This document shows, piece after piece, positions 16,923-26,251 of a DNA stretch of 64,000 bases (the stretch's first letter is position 1; each line of letters starts with the position of its first letter). The position numbers were made by a program, and so were the translations under genes. This stretch comes from Halobacillus naozhouensis. Lineage in GTDB: Bacteria; Bacillota; Bacilli; Bacillales; Halobacillaceae. Under the pieces are notes generated by a model, which had not been told where the DNA came from, did no database searches, and saw only the letters and a program-made list of their open reading frames with translations. The stretch spans positions 3,596,001 through 3,660,000 of the forward strand of contig NZ_CP121671.1 of assembly GCF_029714185.1 (NCBI RefSeq). Direction: 5' to 3'.

Positions 16923-18125
16923 ATGGAAAAACAATCAACCAACAAAAGTACGTTCCAAGTTTTATTAGAAATTCTATTGGCTTCGACAAAATTGGGGCTT
17001 ACATCTTTCGGAGGCCCTGTTGCCCATCTTGCTTATTTTAAAGATGAATATATTGATCGCAGGAAATGGCTCGATGATAAAACGTACTCAGATATCATTG
17101 CCCTATGCCAGTTCCTGCCTGGGCCGGCAAGCAGCCAGGTGGGGATTTCAATCGGGATGCTGCGCGGAGGAATACTGGGAGGAATCGTGTCGTGGATCGG
17201 ATTCACACTCCCATCAATCATAGTTCTCGTGGTCTTTGCCATGCTGTATCAAACGTTCACCTTAGGAGACGCAGGGTTTATTCATAGTTTGAAGATCGTC
17301 GCTGCGGCGATTGTCCTGCATGCTTTAATCGGGTTAGGGAAAAAACTGACCCCTGATAAAACACGGCTGGCTATCGCAATTGTAGCGGCCTTTATTATGC
17401 TGCTTTATCCTTCCGCGTGGATACAGATTCTCATCATTGTGGCAGCCGGGGTGCTGGGTTTGACGCTTTTTAAAGGTCGAGCCGAAACGAACGTCAAACC
17501 TTTTTCGGTTAACATTTCTAAGAAAACAGGAATCATTTCACTGGGGATTCTGGTCTTTGGTCTCGTCGCCCTGCCGATTGTTACAGCAGTGACGAACAAC
17601 CCGTTGCTTAATATTTTTGATATCTTTTTCAGGGTAGGTTCACTGGTGTTTGGCGGCGGTCATGTGGTCCTGCCTATGCTGGAGCGAGAAGTTGTCCCAA
17701 CGGGCTGGATGTCACCGGAAGAATTTCTGGCTGGATATGGCATGGCTCAGGCTGTTCCTGGCCCCTTATTTACGTTTTCCAGTTATTTAGGAACGATGAT
17801 GGAAGGAATCGGCGGCGCGATCGTAGCAACGATCGGAATCTTTTTGCCATCGTTTCTGCTGGTTATCGCGGCGCTGCCGTTTTTAAATGAATTGCGTAAA
17901 CGTTCTACTTTCCAGGGAATTCTAATGGGTGTGAACGCCAGTGTGGTCGGAATCTTATTAGCGGCATTCTATGACCCCGTGATCAAAAGTTCAATCTTTG
18001 AAGCATCCGACTTCGCCCTCGGTGTCGTACTATTCGCCCTGCTCAACATCTGGAAAGTCCCAGCCTGGCTCATCGTTATATTAGGAGTAGTCGGTGGCTA
18101 TGTCATTAATTTAATAGGCATGTAG
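16923..18125 (+). CDS. chrA: Chromate transporter, CHR family (full-length)
   Basis: This 400-residue protein consists of two homologous CHR domains. The first has TSFGGPVAHLAYF (about 21-33) and QFLPGPASSQVGI; the second has GSLVFGGGHVVLPMLERE and AQAVPGPLFTFSSYLG. These are the conserved motifs of ChrA, a chromate/sulfate antiporter-like exporter. About ten membrane segments are expected. GGGGTGAGG lies before the ATG. It is the second gene of the padR operon. Palindrome copy F follows within 25 bases of the stop. Confidence 0.9.
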   Translation: MEKQSTNKSTFQVLLEILLASTKLGLTSFGGPVAHLAYFKDEYIDRRKWLDDKTYSDIIALCQFLPGPASSQVGISIGMLRGGILGGIVSWIGFTLPSIIVLVVFAMLYQTFTLGDAGFIHSLKIVAAAIVLHALIGLGKKLTPDKTRLAIAIVAAFIMLLYPSAWIQILIIVAAGVLGLTLFKGRAETNVKPFSVNISKKTGIISLGILVFGLVALPIVTAVTNNPLLNIFDIFFRVGSLVFGGGHVVLPMLEREVVPTGWMSPEEFLAGYGMAQAVPGPLFTFSSYLGTMMEGIGGAIVATIGIFLPSFLLVIAALPFLNELRKRSTFQGILMGVNASVVGILLAAFYDPVIKSSIFEASDFALGVVLFALLNIWKVPAWLIVILGVVGGYVINLIGM

Positions 18126-18146
18126 TTTGAATCAAAAAGGTAATCC

Positions 18147-18191
18147 TTACCACCTCAGGTCATCCATTTTCTGGATGACCTGAGGTGGTAA
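18147..18191. repeat. Dispersed palindromic hairpin, copy F
   Basis: 20-base arms (TTACC plus the core) flank the loop TTTTC, followed by ATTTTTT. It sits in the 79-base gap between the convergent chrA and RND genes. Confidence 0.9.
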
Positions 18192-18204
18192 TTTTTTGGA
18201 TCTT

Positions 18205-21200
18205 TTAATCCTCTTGTCTCTTAAAGAATCCGGTAATTTTACTGGATAGGTCGTCGAAGTATGTGTAGACAACGGGAATTAGGATGAGCGTGAAGAAGCT
18301 TGAAACCGTCAATCCAAAGATGATCGTGACTGCGAGCGGCTGTTGGGCTTCAGCACCTTGCCCGATACCGAGCGCGAGCGGCAGCATCCCTAACACGGTC
18401 GTAAGCGTGGTCATTAGGATTGGACGCAGGCGATTTGGCCCCGCTTCTAAAATCGCTTCCCTGCGATCGTATGAATTTCTCCGTAAAATATTGATGTAAT
18501 CAACGAGCACGATCGCGTTATTGACGACAATTCCGGCAAGCATAATAATCCCGACGAAGGCTGGCAGGCTGAACGGCAGGCCGGTGATGAACAAACCTCC
18601 CGACACCCCTACGATCGTCGCGGGCAGCGAGAACATAATAATTAACGGGAATAGGAAATTCTCAAATTGGACCGCCATCACGGCATACACGAGAAAGATG
18701 GAAAACACGAGCGCCAGGGCCAGATCACCAAAGGCCTCACGCATGTCTTCAGCTTGTCCGCCAATCGAATAAGAATAGCCTTCCGGGAAGTTCAAGCTAT
18801 CGAGCTGGGCACGGACTGCTTCGGTCGTACTGCCAAGATCACGGCCGACGACTTCTGCTTCCACGTTCACCTGGGGCTGCTGCCCTTCACGCAATAAGGA
18901 AACTGGCCCCTGAACTTGCTGCAGATCCGCGATCGTTGCCAACGGAATGACCGAACCGCTTGGCGTCTGCACCGACATCCCTTCTAAATCGGCAATCGTT
19001 TGGCGCTCTTCTTTTGGAAGTATTAAACGAACATCAATTTCGTTTCCGCCCTCGCGGTAGCGGGTAGCGATTTGCCCGCTGAAGGCGAGCTGAATCTGAT
19101 TGATGACCTGTTGATCACTCAAACCGTACTGTGCTGCCTTCTGATCGTTGACATTGATTTGCATTTCCGGACGTCCTTCATCAGTGGAAGAGGTCGGTTC
19201 ACTGATCCCTTCAACATCTTCCATCAAATAAACAACTTGACGGGACAGCTGATCGAGCACTTCGTATTCTGGTCCATTCAGCTGGATTTGCAACGGGGCT
19301 CCTATCCCAAGTCCGGCTTCCATTTCACTGACCGCAATATCGGCTCCCGCTATCCCTTGTAGAGCCTCATTGATGTCTTCTGTGACAGCCTTGGTGCTCT
19401 GCCCACGTTCTCCCGGATCAACAAGCTGTATCGTATAGGACGCAAAGTCAGAGGAACTGTTGCCCGCTCCTCCGCCGAATCCTCCACCCCCAATCGTCAG
19501 GTAGCTCACTTCGATGACGTCACTAAACTCCTTGAGGTGATCGTCCACCTGATTGGTAAACTCCTGAGTGGTCTCCACACCCGTCCCTTCTGACATGTTT
19601 ACACTAATTTGCACTTGTCCTTGGTCAGAAGGCGGAATGAACTCCGTGCCGATCAACGGGATCAGTGCGAATCCAATCGCCACGCTGATCCCTGTCGCAA
19701 GCACCGTTGTTTTCCTATACTGCAGCACTTTTCTTAGCAATCCGCGATACGCATCGTTCACCTTTTCTAAAAACCGGTCGAACCAATAGCGGCGGCCGCT
19801 TGATGCAATTGTCTTGGTCAGCAGTTTCGATGATAGCATCGGCACGAGTGTAACCGATACGGCAAGCGAAGCGATCAGCGCAAACGATACCGTTAACGCG
19901 AGTGGCGTGAATAGCTCTGACGCAATCCCTTCTACGAAAATAATGGGTAAAAACACGACGAGCGTCGTCGTTGCGGAGGCGATAACAGCTGGGGCCAGTT
20001 CGGAAGCGCCCAGCTTTGAGGCCTCGACCATCGAATACCCCCGCTGCCGATAACTATAAATACTTTCCAAAATCACGATCGAGCTGTCAACCATCATGCC
20101 AATTCCGAGCGCCAGTCCGCCCATCGTCAGCACGTTAAGCGTCTCGCCCGTGAAGTACATCAAGGTAAATGTTGAAATAATTGCGATCGGAATCGAAATT
20201 CCGATGACGAGCGTCGCACGAATACTTTTCAAAAACAACAGCAGGACGAATACAGAGATAATCCCGCCGATGATAATATTCTTTACAACACTATTGATGG
20301 AGGTTTTGACAAATTCACTCGTATCGAGGACGACTTCGAGGTTGACCCCCTCTGGCAGCTCACTCCTAGCTTCCTCCATGGCTGCGTGAATCTGATCAGC
20401 CGTTTCCACTGTGTTGCTGTCGGTTTTCTTCAAAAAAGACAACACAACGGCCGGCGTGCCATTCACCTCGGAGATCGTATTCGATTTAGCAAAATTCTCC
20501 TCGACTTCCGCGATCTGATCAAGAGTGAGGCTGGTGCCATTTGGTGTTTGGATAATCGTCTCGCGCACATCTTCAATGCTTTCATACTCCCCACTGATCC
20601 GTATTTGCAGATCCTTCTGTCCTTTTTGAATGTTGCCGGCGGAAGCGGATTGGTTCGAGGAATTCAAGGCTTGAATTATTGTCTGCGAGTTCAGTCCGTA
20701 TTGCGCCATTTTTGCCCGGTCAATCATTACTTGAACTTCGCGTGTTCGCCCGCCTTCAATGGTGACAGAAGCTACCCCTTCCTGACGTTCAAACAAGGGA
20801 ACAAGCCGATTCTCGGCCAATTGCTGCAAATCTTCTGGTGTATCGCCAGACAATCCGATTGTCATGATCGGCAGCTGCTGGGGATTGAAGCGCAGCACGC
20901 TCGGTTCGCCCGCCCCTTCTGGCAGCACACTCGTTACGGAATCGACCTTCTCTCTCACTTCCAGCAAGGTATTGTCAAGATTAACACCAGTATTAAACTG
21001 CATCATCACGAGCGATGCCCCTGCTTGAGAACGGGATTGCAAGACTTCAAGCCCCTCCAGCGAACTGACCGCAGATTCAATCGGACGACTGACCAATTTT
21101 TCAACCTCTTGGGGGGCTGCCCCCTCATAACTCGTTGATACAACAGCGATCGGCAGTTCAATGTCTGGAAAAAGATCGATAGTAAGCGACCGCAGTGATA

Positions 21201-21279
21201 CGAAGCCAAGCCCGAGAATGGCAGCGACAATCATGATTACTCCGACTGGACGCTTGACGGATTCATTTACAAGCTTCAC
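18205..21279 (-). CDS. RND-family efflux permease, SwrC/AcrB-like
   Basis: This 1024-residue protein has the RND plan: one N-terminal membrane helix (about 12-30), a large extracellular loop, helices 2-6 around residue 330-480 with GIGMMVDSSIVILES (charged residues for proton relay), a second loop, and helices 8-12 at the C-terminus. Gram-positive relatives such as SwrC export surfactants or hydrophobic drugs. Its GTG start follows directly after the TAA of the adaptor gene, with GGAGG inside that gene's end, so translation is coupled. No TolC-like partner is expected in this cell type. Confidence 0.92.
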   Translation of the reverse strand: MKLVNESVKRPVGVIMIVAAILGLGFVSLRSLTIDLFPDIELPIAVVSTSYEGAAPQEVEKLVSRPIESAVSSLEGLEVLQSRSQAGASLVMMQFNTGVNLDNTLLEVREKVDSVTSVLPEGAGEPSVLRFNPQQLPIMTIGLSGDTPEDLQQLAENRLVPLFERQEGVASVTIEGGRTREVQVMIDRAKMAQYGLNSQTIIQALNSSNQSASAGNIQKGQKDLQIRISGEYESIEDVRETIIQTPNGTSLTLDQIAEVEENFAKSNTISEVNGTPAVVLSFLKKTDSNTVETADQIHAAMEEARSELPEGVNLEVVLDTSEFVKTSINSVVKNIIIGGIISVFVLLLFLKSIRATLVIGISIPIAIISTFTLMYFTGETLNVLTMGGLALGIGMMVDSSIVILESIYSYRQRGYSMVEASKLGASELAPAVIASATTTLVVFLPIIFVEGIASELFTPLALTVSFALIASLAVSVTLVPMLSSKLLTKTIASSGRRYWFDRFLEKVNDAYRGLLRKVLQYRKTTVLATGISVAIGFALIPLIGTEFIPPSDQGQVQISVNMSEGTGVETTQEFTNQVDDHLKEFSDVIEVSYLTIGGGGFGGGAGNSSSDFASYTIQLVDPGERGQSTKAVTEDINEALQGIAGADIAVSEMEAGLGIGAPLQIQLNGPEYEVLDQLSRQVVYLMEDVEGISEPTSSTDEGRPEMQINVNDQKAAQYGLSDQQVINQIQLAFSGQIATRYREGGNEIDVRLILPKEERQTIADLEGMSVQTPSGSVIPLATIADLQQVQGPVSLLREGQQPQVNVEAEVVGRDLGSTTEAVRAQLDSLNFPEGYSYSIGGQAEDMREAFGDLALALVFSIFLVYAVMAVQFENFLFPLIIMFSLPATIVGVSGGLFITGLPFSLPAFVGIIMLAGIVVNNAIVLVDYINILRRNSYDRREAILEAGPNRLRPILMTTLTTVLGMLPLALGIGQGAEAQQPLAVTIIFGLTVSSFFTLILIPVVYTYFDDLSSKITGFFKRQED

Positions 21280-22623
21280 TTATGCGTCCTCCTTCATAAT
21301 CGTCACATTGGCCCCATCACTTAAGGTCAGCTGGCCGCTCGTTACGACAGGTGCCTCCATGTTTACGTCACCGGAAATCGCTGTTTGCTTCGTTTGGGAT
21401 TCGATCACTTCTACATCCACACGCACAGCCTTCTGATCGATCACCTGGTAAATATACGACTGGCCGGCCTCCTCGGCGACAGCATCTGTTGGAACAATCA
21501 GTGTATCTTCGACAACCGTTTCTGGTAAAAGAAACGTCGCCATCATGCCTGGTTTGATCGCTCTATCTTGATTTTCAACGGTCGCTTCTACAGGGTAAAG
21601 CCCTGTCTCATCAGGAACCGATGGAACATAGCTAATCGTCGACGTTATTGGTTCTTCCAGCGTATCCATTTGGACTTGAAGCTCTTCCCCTTCAGAAAAT
21701 AGCCCAAGTTGTTCTGCCGTCACGGCCGCTGTGATCGTCATCGGATTTAAGCTGACAATCGTGGCGAACGGCTGCTGATTCGTGACCATATCACCTTCGC
21801 CAGCCTTCAGTGAAGAGACTTCTCCGCTGGCAGGAGCAGTAATTACTTCGTTAGCGCCTTGTTCCTTTGCTTGATTAAGCTGTACTTGCGCTTGTTCCAC
21901 TTGAAGCTCGGCTTGCTCAACACCAATTCGGGCTTGTTCAAGCTGCTGCTGCGCCTGATCGACCTGTGCTTCAGCCTTGGCAACAGCTGAACTGCTTGAC
22001 GCTCCCTTTTCGCCGATTAGCTGCTGATATTGGGCGTAAGCTTGATCAGCACGGGTTTGTGCCTGCTCGTAGAGCACTTCCGGCACGGTGCCTTCTTCGA
22101 CTAATTGTTTCGTCTCATCGGCCAGGGCTTGCGCCTGTTCATATTGTTGTTTGGCCGCAGTAGCGGCTTTATTGCCTTGAGTCGCTTTTGCATTGGCCGC
22201 TTCCTTAGCAATTTCAACTTGTTCTTTCGCATTCTCTACTCCAGCTTGGGCTTGTTCATAGGCAATTTGTGCGTTTTCCAGCTGTTTCTTCGCTTGCTTG
22301 ACCGCAAGCTGCTGGAGTTCAACCTGGCTGCTCATATTGCCGGGATCGACGACGCCGACCGTCTCCCCTTCTTCAATGCGGTCACCCTTGGCTACGTTTA
22401 ACGTCACCAGTTCGCCAGGAACGCTCGAAATGACGGGAGAGGTGTCAGCGGTCGTGGCCCTCCCCACTATTTTTCTTTCAATAATGAAGTTATCTTGAAT
22501 CATTTCAGTGGTTTCGACGGGTGTTGTTCGGGTTTCGGCTGTTTCTTCGGCGTTATCTGAATTGTTGCAGGCGGTTAGTGTTGTGATGGTTAGCAGGAGG
22601 AGAAAATATGTAAGACGTTTCAT
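21280..22623 (-). CDS. RND efflux adaptor lipoprotein (membrane fusion protein)
   Basis: This 447-residue lipoprotein has the lipobox LTAC at about 16-19. A lipoyl/barrel half (VSS-VPGELVTLNVAKGDRI) follows, then a long Gln/Ala-rich coiled-coil hairpin (about 95-265), the second barrel half with APASGEVSSL, and the beta-barrel and proximal domains. The start at 22623 is set by AGAGAGGAT; an upstream in-frame ATG would bury the signal. It forms an operon with the RND permease. The coiled coil is notably long for a cell without an outer membrane. Confidence 0.9.
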   Translation of the reverse strand: MKRLTYFLLLLTITTLTACNNSDNAEETAETRTTPVETTEMIQDNFIIERKIVGRATTADTSPVISSVPGELVTLNVAKGDRIEEGETVGVVDPGNMSSQVELQQLAVKQAKKQLENAQIAYEQAQAGVENAKEQVEIAKEAANAKATQGNKAATAAKQQYEQAQALADETKQLVEEGTVPEVLYEQAQTRADQAYAQYQQLIGEKGASSSSAVAKAEAQVDQAQQQLEQARIGVEQAELQVEQAQVQLNQAKEQGANEVITAPASGEVSSLKAGEGDMVTNQQPFATIVSLNPMTITAAVTAEQLGLFSEGEELQVQMDTLEEPITSTISYVPSVPDETGLYPVEATVENQDRAIKPGMMATFLLPETVVEDTLIVPTDAVAEEAGQSYIYQVIDQKAVRVDVEVIESQTKQTAISGDVNMEAPVVTSGQLTLSDGANVTIMKEDA

Positions 22624-22835
22624 AGGTTCAATATCCTCTCTTGTGTGGTCATAATTATGGATAATGTTACTAAAGTGCGAACGGGATTGCAACTTGTCGA
22701 GGGGTGACAGATTGGTGAATGTTTGTAAAAGCTGTGGGGAGAGTGTTGTGATTATTTGAGTTATTTCCGGGGAAATAATCTATTCCCCACGATTAATAAA
22801 ATAATTGCTCGAATCGTCTTGGGAATAAAGATAGT

Positions 22836-22897
22836 GGAAGTTCGTTTAAGACCGAATTAAGAGGAAGTTCGGTTAAGAACGGCACGCCTGTGGGGCA
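22836..22897. repeat. GAAGTTCG-type dispersed repeat, copy 1 (partly doubled)
   Basis: GGAAGTTCGTTTAAGACCG is followed by GGAAGTTCGGTTAAGAACGG and CACGCCTGTGGGGC. It ends seven bases from the terminator of the leftward gene at 22942. The rest of the 318-base gap holds a short palindrome, TTATTTCC-GG-GGAAATAA (22761-22778), and the efflux operon promoter region. Confidence 0.75.
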
Positions 22898-22903
22898 AAA
22901 ATA

Positions 22904-22934
22904 AACCGCCTGGCTCGAATAGAGTCAGGCGGTT
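22904..22934 (-). terminator. Terminator of the 22942-23565 gene
   Basis: AACCGCCTGGCTC and GAGTCAGGCGGTT form a 13-base stem with one mismatch, followed on the minus strand by TATTTTT. Confidence 0.92.
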
Positions 22935-22941
22935 ATGTAAG

Positions 22942-23565
22942 TTATTGCATCGTGTTGCCGAGTTGGGCAATAATGAGATCAAGTTTTTTCACTTGAGATA
23001 GCTGCTCGTGATCAGGGAATTTCTCATTAAAGTGCTGGAATAGCGGCATGAGGGCTTCGTCATCGAGTAACTCTTTATACGTTTGATACGTATGTTGATA
23101 CTGCTTAATGTAGCGTTTCATTTTTTTCTCAAAACCTGCTAGATGATAGGTAGATGAGAAGTCAAAGGCTTTCGCGATGTCGCTGTCATAAGAAGGGAAT
23201 TCCGGGTTGATCGCGTGCAGCATAGCAGCGGCGAGTGGAAACTGCATCGTTGGATTGCCTTTATGATTCTTAATCTCGTACAGGCGTTTCGTGATGTGCA
23301 CGATGTTCGGGCGTTCTTGCTCGCGCTGTTCTTCCATGACCTTAAAGTATTCAGATTCGAATTCTTTCGTAAGGCTTGGGTTGTCCAGCTTGAAGAAATG
23401 GCGAAAGACGAATTGATAAATCGTATCATCCGGAACGTACGTGCTAACGAACTCTTGGTTTAGATAAACGTAAACAGCGACCTTTTCTCTCGGAATTTTG
23501 TTTACGACTGCTTCTTGGTCATCCAATAAAAATTGCTTGATGTCTGCGGCTGTTCTGTATTTCAT
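22942..23565 (-). CDS. Uncharacterised soluble protein
   Basis: This 207-residue protein has no signal peptide. The middle contains QFPLAAAMLHAINPEFPSYD (about 128-147), which resembles the LLH-INP-PIYDS motif of uncharacterised proteins with an HhH-glycosylase-like helical core; the resemblance is from memory. The remainder is helical and charged. AAAGGAGAGG precedes the ATG and a strong terminator follows, so it is a single-gene unit. I cannot assign a function. Confidence 0.7.
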   Translation of the reverse strand: MKYRTAADIKQFLLDDQEAVVNKIPREKVAVYVYLNQEFVSTYVPDDTIYQFVFRHFFKLDNPSLTKEFESEYFKVMEEQREQERPNIVHITKRLYEIKNHKGNPTMQFPLAAAMLHAINPEFPSYDSDIAKAFDFSSTYHLAGFEKKMKRYIKQYQHTYQTYKELLDDEALMPLFQHFNEKFPDHEQLSQVKKLDLIIAQLGNTMQ

Positions 23566-23768
23566 CGATTTTCACCTCTCCTTTCCCTATTCCACACATA
23601 TTCCCTTGGGAAACTTCTGATTTTGAAAAATTACGCCGTAGAATGAGGGGATTTAATGCGTGCCATTTAGAAGGTCGAGCATTCTCTAGTAGTTTCTATT
23701 TTACCGAAGTGTTACGGTGTTGCCAAGTTTCCGGGCAAATCGTAAACGTATTGTAAAAGTATAACGGT

Positions 23769-23795
23769 TGAATGTTCTATCGTGTGGGCCGATAT
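23769..23795 (+). promoter_or_regulatory. Sigma-D (motility) promoter upstream of the yjfB-like gene
   Basis: TGAA (23769-23772), a 15-base gap and a perfect GCCGATAT (23788-23795) match the flagellar sigma factor consensus TAAA-N15-GCCGATAT except for one base. It is 24 bases before the start codon. Confidence 0.85.
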
Positions 23796-23819
23796 AAGCA
23801 GGGAGAGGAGTGTGATGTG

Positions 23820-24008
23820 ATGGATATTGCAGCGGCCTCAAACATGATGAGCCATGCGCAGGTAAGGCAGCAGGCGAGCCTTGCAGTTATGGATAAGGCG
23901 ATAAAAATAACCGAGCGGGATACCAGTCATATGATCCAGATGCTGCAGCAGTCAACGCCTGCTGTTCCGCATCCTACTCATGGGAATCAAATTGATGTGA
24001 AGGGGTGA
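23820..24008 (+). CDS. yjfB: YjfB-family putative motility protein
   Basis: This 62-residue protein begins MDIAAASNMMSHAQVRQQAS and ends HGNQIDVKG. It has the start, the helical Gln/Met-rich middle and the GxxIDxKG tail of B. subtilis YjfB, a member of the motility sigma-D regulon. The ATG at 23820 follows GAGAGGAG; the longer frame from 23772 overlaps the promoter. The sigma-D promoter directly upstream supports the call. Its biochemical role is unknown. Confidence 0.85.
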   Translation: MDIAAASNMMSHAQVRQQASLAVMDKAIKITERDTSHMIQMLQQSTPAVPHPTHGNQIDVKG

Positions 24009-24090
24009 AGAGGAATAGGCGGCAAATTCCTTGGCTCATTCAGGGAGGAATGGCTGCATGGACCTCACCCAATCAGGGAGTGTGAGCAAT

Positions 24091-24206
24091 ATGGCAAAGC
24101 TTTTTGTGATTGGATTGGACTGTTTTTCGCGGGGATTTCCTTGCTGTTGATGGACTTTTTGGCTAGACTCGCCCCCTTTTTACCATGGGAGGGACCAGCC
24201 TCGTAG
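24091..24206 (+). pseudogene. Candidate small membrane protein with a frameshift in a T run
   Basis: AGGGAG lies before an ATG at 24091. The frame MAKLF breaks at the T run 24101-24105. With one extra T the reading continues as one hydrophobic helix (DWIGLFFAGISLLLMDF) and ends LPWEGPAS at a stop (24204-24206), giving 38 residues. This is inference: it may be a genuine small gene with a sequencing indel, a decayed gene, or chance. Confidence 0.35.
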
Positions 24207-24238
24207 GCATCGCAGTTTAAGCCAAACGCAAAAAAAAT

Positions 24239-24259
24239 AGCCGCTCTTAGTAAGCGGCT
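24239..24259 (-). terminator. Terminator of the acidic lipoprotein gene
   Basis: AGCCGCT pairs with AGCGGCT around a 7-base loop, followed on the minus strand by an eight-base T run. Confidence 0.85.
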
Positions 24260-24272
24260 GTAGGTGAACATA

Positions 24273-24569
24273 TTATTGATTATTCTGGTCTTCTCCATTT
24301 TCCATGGTATCTTCGTTCGATCCATCTCCGTTTCCATCGTCAGTGTCTGTATCACCATTGTCGTTGTTGTTCTCTTCTGTACCCTCACCATTTTGCTGCT
24401 GTTCTTCTTCCATGCCGTCTTCCTCTGGCGGAGTACCTTCTTCTGTCGGATTATTGTTGTTCTCTTCTTTTTCTTCCTCTGCTGGCTGATCTTCTTGTTC
24501 AGAAGCGCAAGCTCCAAGAACTGAGATGGCTAGAAAAGCGATAAGTAATTTAAGGGCAATATTCTTCAT
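24273..24569 (-). CDS. Small lipoprotein with acidic low-complexity tail
   Basis: The 98-residue product starts MKNIALKLLIAFLAISVLGAC, a lipoprotein signal with lipobox LGAC (C21). Everything after it is almost only E, D, N, Q, G, T and P. AAGGAGGAAAT at proper spacing fixes the ATG at 24569. No domain is recognisable. Such tails keep soluble, flexible, strongly negative chains on the outer membrane face, which is in line with a salt-tolerant species. The role is unknown. Confidence 0.75.
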   Translation of the reverse strand: MKNIALKLLIAFLAISVLGACASEQEDQPAEEEKEENNNNPTEEGTPPEEDGMEEEQQQNGEGTEENNNDNGDTDTDDGNGDGSNEDTMENGEDQNNQ

Positions 24570-24755
24570 ACTTATTTCCTCCTTCAGAATCATATACGAT
24601 TTCTAGTGTGCCCGGGGCATTTGGCATTTATACCAAAATATAGAACTCGATGCTCAGCTTATTACCCAACGTTCGCCTCATAAAGAAGAAGCCGCCCGAG
24701 CGCTAAAGCTTCTGACGACTCCTTGGCAAAATCGATTCAGTTTTCTTGAATCAGG

Positions 24756-26114
24756 TTAAGAAATTTTAATCTGTTCCAGAACCTCTTGCAGTTGTTGGAT
24801 GCTAACCTTGACCATGTTTTCATACAAACCTAAGATTAATTGTCCATATCGATCACCAGGTACAGCCCACTTTCCATTTAAACCGACCCAGTCTTTTGCA
24901 CTGCCGCGGGTGACAAGGTCAAAGCGCGGATCAACTAAAGGGTGGCCGTCTGGCAATGGTTTCGTTGATGCATAAGCATACAAGTGCTGCAAATGCGCCA
25001 ACACCCCGTCTTTTGGTGTGTCAAAACTTGCTCCGGAATTATCGGGTCCTGTAGCACCGATTCCGGCATAGTTATTCTGCCCTTTATCAACCACCCCTGT
25101 GAAACGAAAATAATCGGTTTCGTGAAGGGCTTGCGCGAAAGCCACGTCCCCTCTTATTCCATAGAAACTACCCAGGGTTTGATAGTAATGCCCTAACAAT
25201 GGAGCATCAGGATTTACGCTTCGAGCGAAACGATCCATTTGCTCCGGTGATAACATGCCGGGCCCCATAATACTATAGCCCGACACCTCCTCTTCACTGT
25301 CTTCATTGCCACCGCTGCCGTCATTACCTTCCACATCAATATAAGCATCTGTGATCCCAGCTTCTTTTACTTCAGCGAGCCGTTGTTCCGCATTACTTCG
25401 GCTTGAGAACGCTCCCGCCTGAACACGATACCAAACCTGACCAGAAATCGTAACCTGATCAATAAAGGATGGGATTCCCTCGGAATCGAGATAATCAACA
25501 CGGTCCTGCGCATTCTCCTTTGCTTGGAAAGAACCTGCAATTATTCTATACAACGTTTTCGGAGCTACTTTTTCAAGATTAAAAGCTCGGGCAAGACCAT
25601 TCACATGGCCGCGGGCCACTTTTTGACGGTAGGCGGAACTTTTCAATTTTGCAGCATCGGTTGGATTGTCAATAAAGCCATTTTCCGTTAACAGCGCATG
25701 CATTGCTGACTCTCTTAATACGTGAAAATTGGCTTTCTTCTGACCTCGGTCCGGCAATTCATTGACGGCCGTGATCTCTTGGTGCATAATATCCTGATAT
25801 TGAGCGGTTTGGGACGAATCTGACAATCCGATATAAATATAATCCTCGTATCCTCTGACTGAACCATTAAAGGCATTACAATGGATCGATAAATAGTAAT
25901 CGGCATTCCAGGCATTCGCTTCATTCGTCCGCTGATCCAGACTTTTTGTGATATCGGATGTCCGGCTCATTTTCAAGTCAACATTACGATATTCACTATT
26001 TAATATACTGCGAATTTTCAGCGCGATATCGAGTGTAATGTTCTTTTCCATTAACCCATTTCCAGTTGCACCTGAATCACTACCACCATGTCCCGGATCT
26101 AAATATAACTTCAC
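24756..26114 (-). CDS. Bifunctional wall hydrolase: amidase_3, SPOR repeats, glucosaminidase-like domain
   Basis: This 452-residue protein starts at a GTG after AAAGGAGGAG. Residues 1-180 are a zinc amidase (LDPGHGGSDSGA, SIHCNA, TENGFIDNP with the ligand and catalytic His/Glu). Two SPOR-type peptidoglycan-binding repeats occupy about 188-270. A short acidic linker follows, then a glucosaminidase-like domain (about 283-440; ALHETDYF with the catalytic Glu, NYAGIGATG). There is no signal peptide, as in the mother-cell amidase CwlC, which suggests release at mother-cell lysis. The fusion of both cutting activities is less usual. Confidence 0.85.
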   Translation of the reverse strand: MKLYLDPGHGGSDSGATGNGLMEKNITLDIALKIRSILNSEYRNVDLKMSRTSDITKSLDQRTNEANAWNADYYLSIHCNAFNGSVRGYEDYIYIGLSDSSQTAQYQDIMHQEITAVNELPDRGQKKANFHVLRESAMHALLTENGFIDNPTDAAKLKSSAYRQKVARGHVNGLARAFNLEKVAPKTLYRIIAGSFQAKENAQDRVDYLDSEGIPSFIDQVTISGQVWYRVQAGAFSSRSNAEQRLAEVKEAGITDAYIDVEGNDGSGGNEDSEEEVSGYSIMGPGMLSPEQMDRFARSVNPDAPLLGHYYQTLGSFYGIRGDVAFAQALHETDYFRFTGVVDKGQNNYAGIGATGPDNSGASFDTPKDGVLAHLQHLYAYASTKPLPDGHPLVDPRFDLVTRGSAKDWVGLNGKWAVPGDRYGQLILGLYENMVKVSIQQLQEVLEQIKIS

Positions 26115-26149
26115 GGTTTCATCTCCTCCTTTTACTTTTTCTCAAAAAT

Positions 26150-26181
26150 GATAACGGACCTTTCCATTGCGATCCGTTATC
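26150..26181 (-). terminator. Terminator of aprX
   Basis: GATAACGGA and TCCGTTATC form a 9-base stem, followed on the minus strand by ATTTTTGAG. Confidence 0.75.
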
Positions 26182-26251
26182 TGTAATAAAGATATTTGTC
26201 CAACACCTCCTTCCCCTTTGCGACATAGAATTCGAGTGTACTTAAATTTAC

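Noticed and set aside
20386..21138. 250-codon open frame on the plus strand
   Set aside because: It lies wholly antisense to the RND permease, has no ribosome site or domain, and is explained by GC-biased codon shadowing.
24065..24517. 150-codon minus-strand frame overlapping the acidic lipoprotein
   Set aside because: It is antisense-frame noise from a repetitive acidic coding sequence; the lipoprotein frame has the signal peptide and ribosome site.
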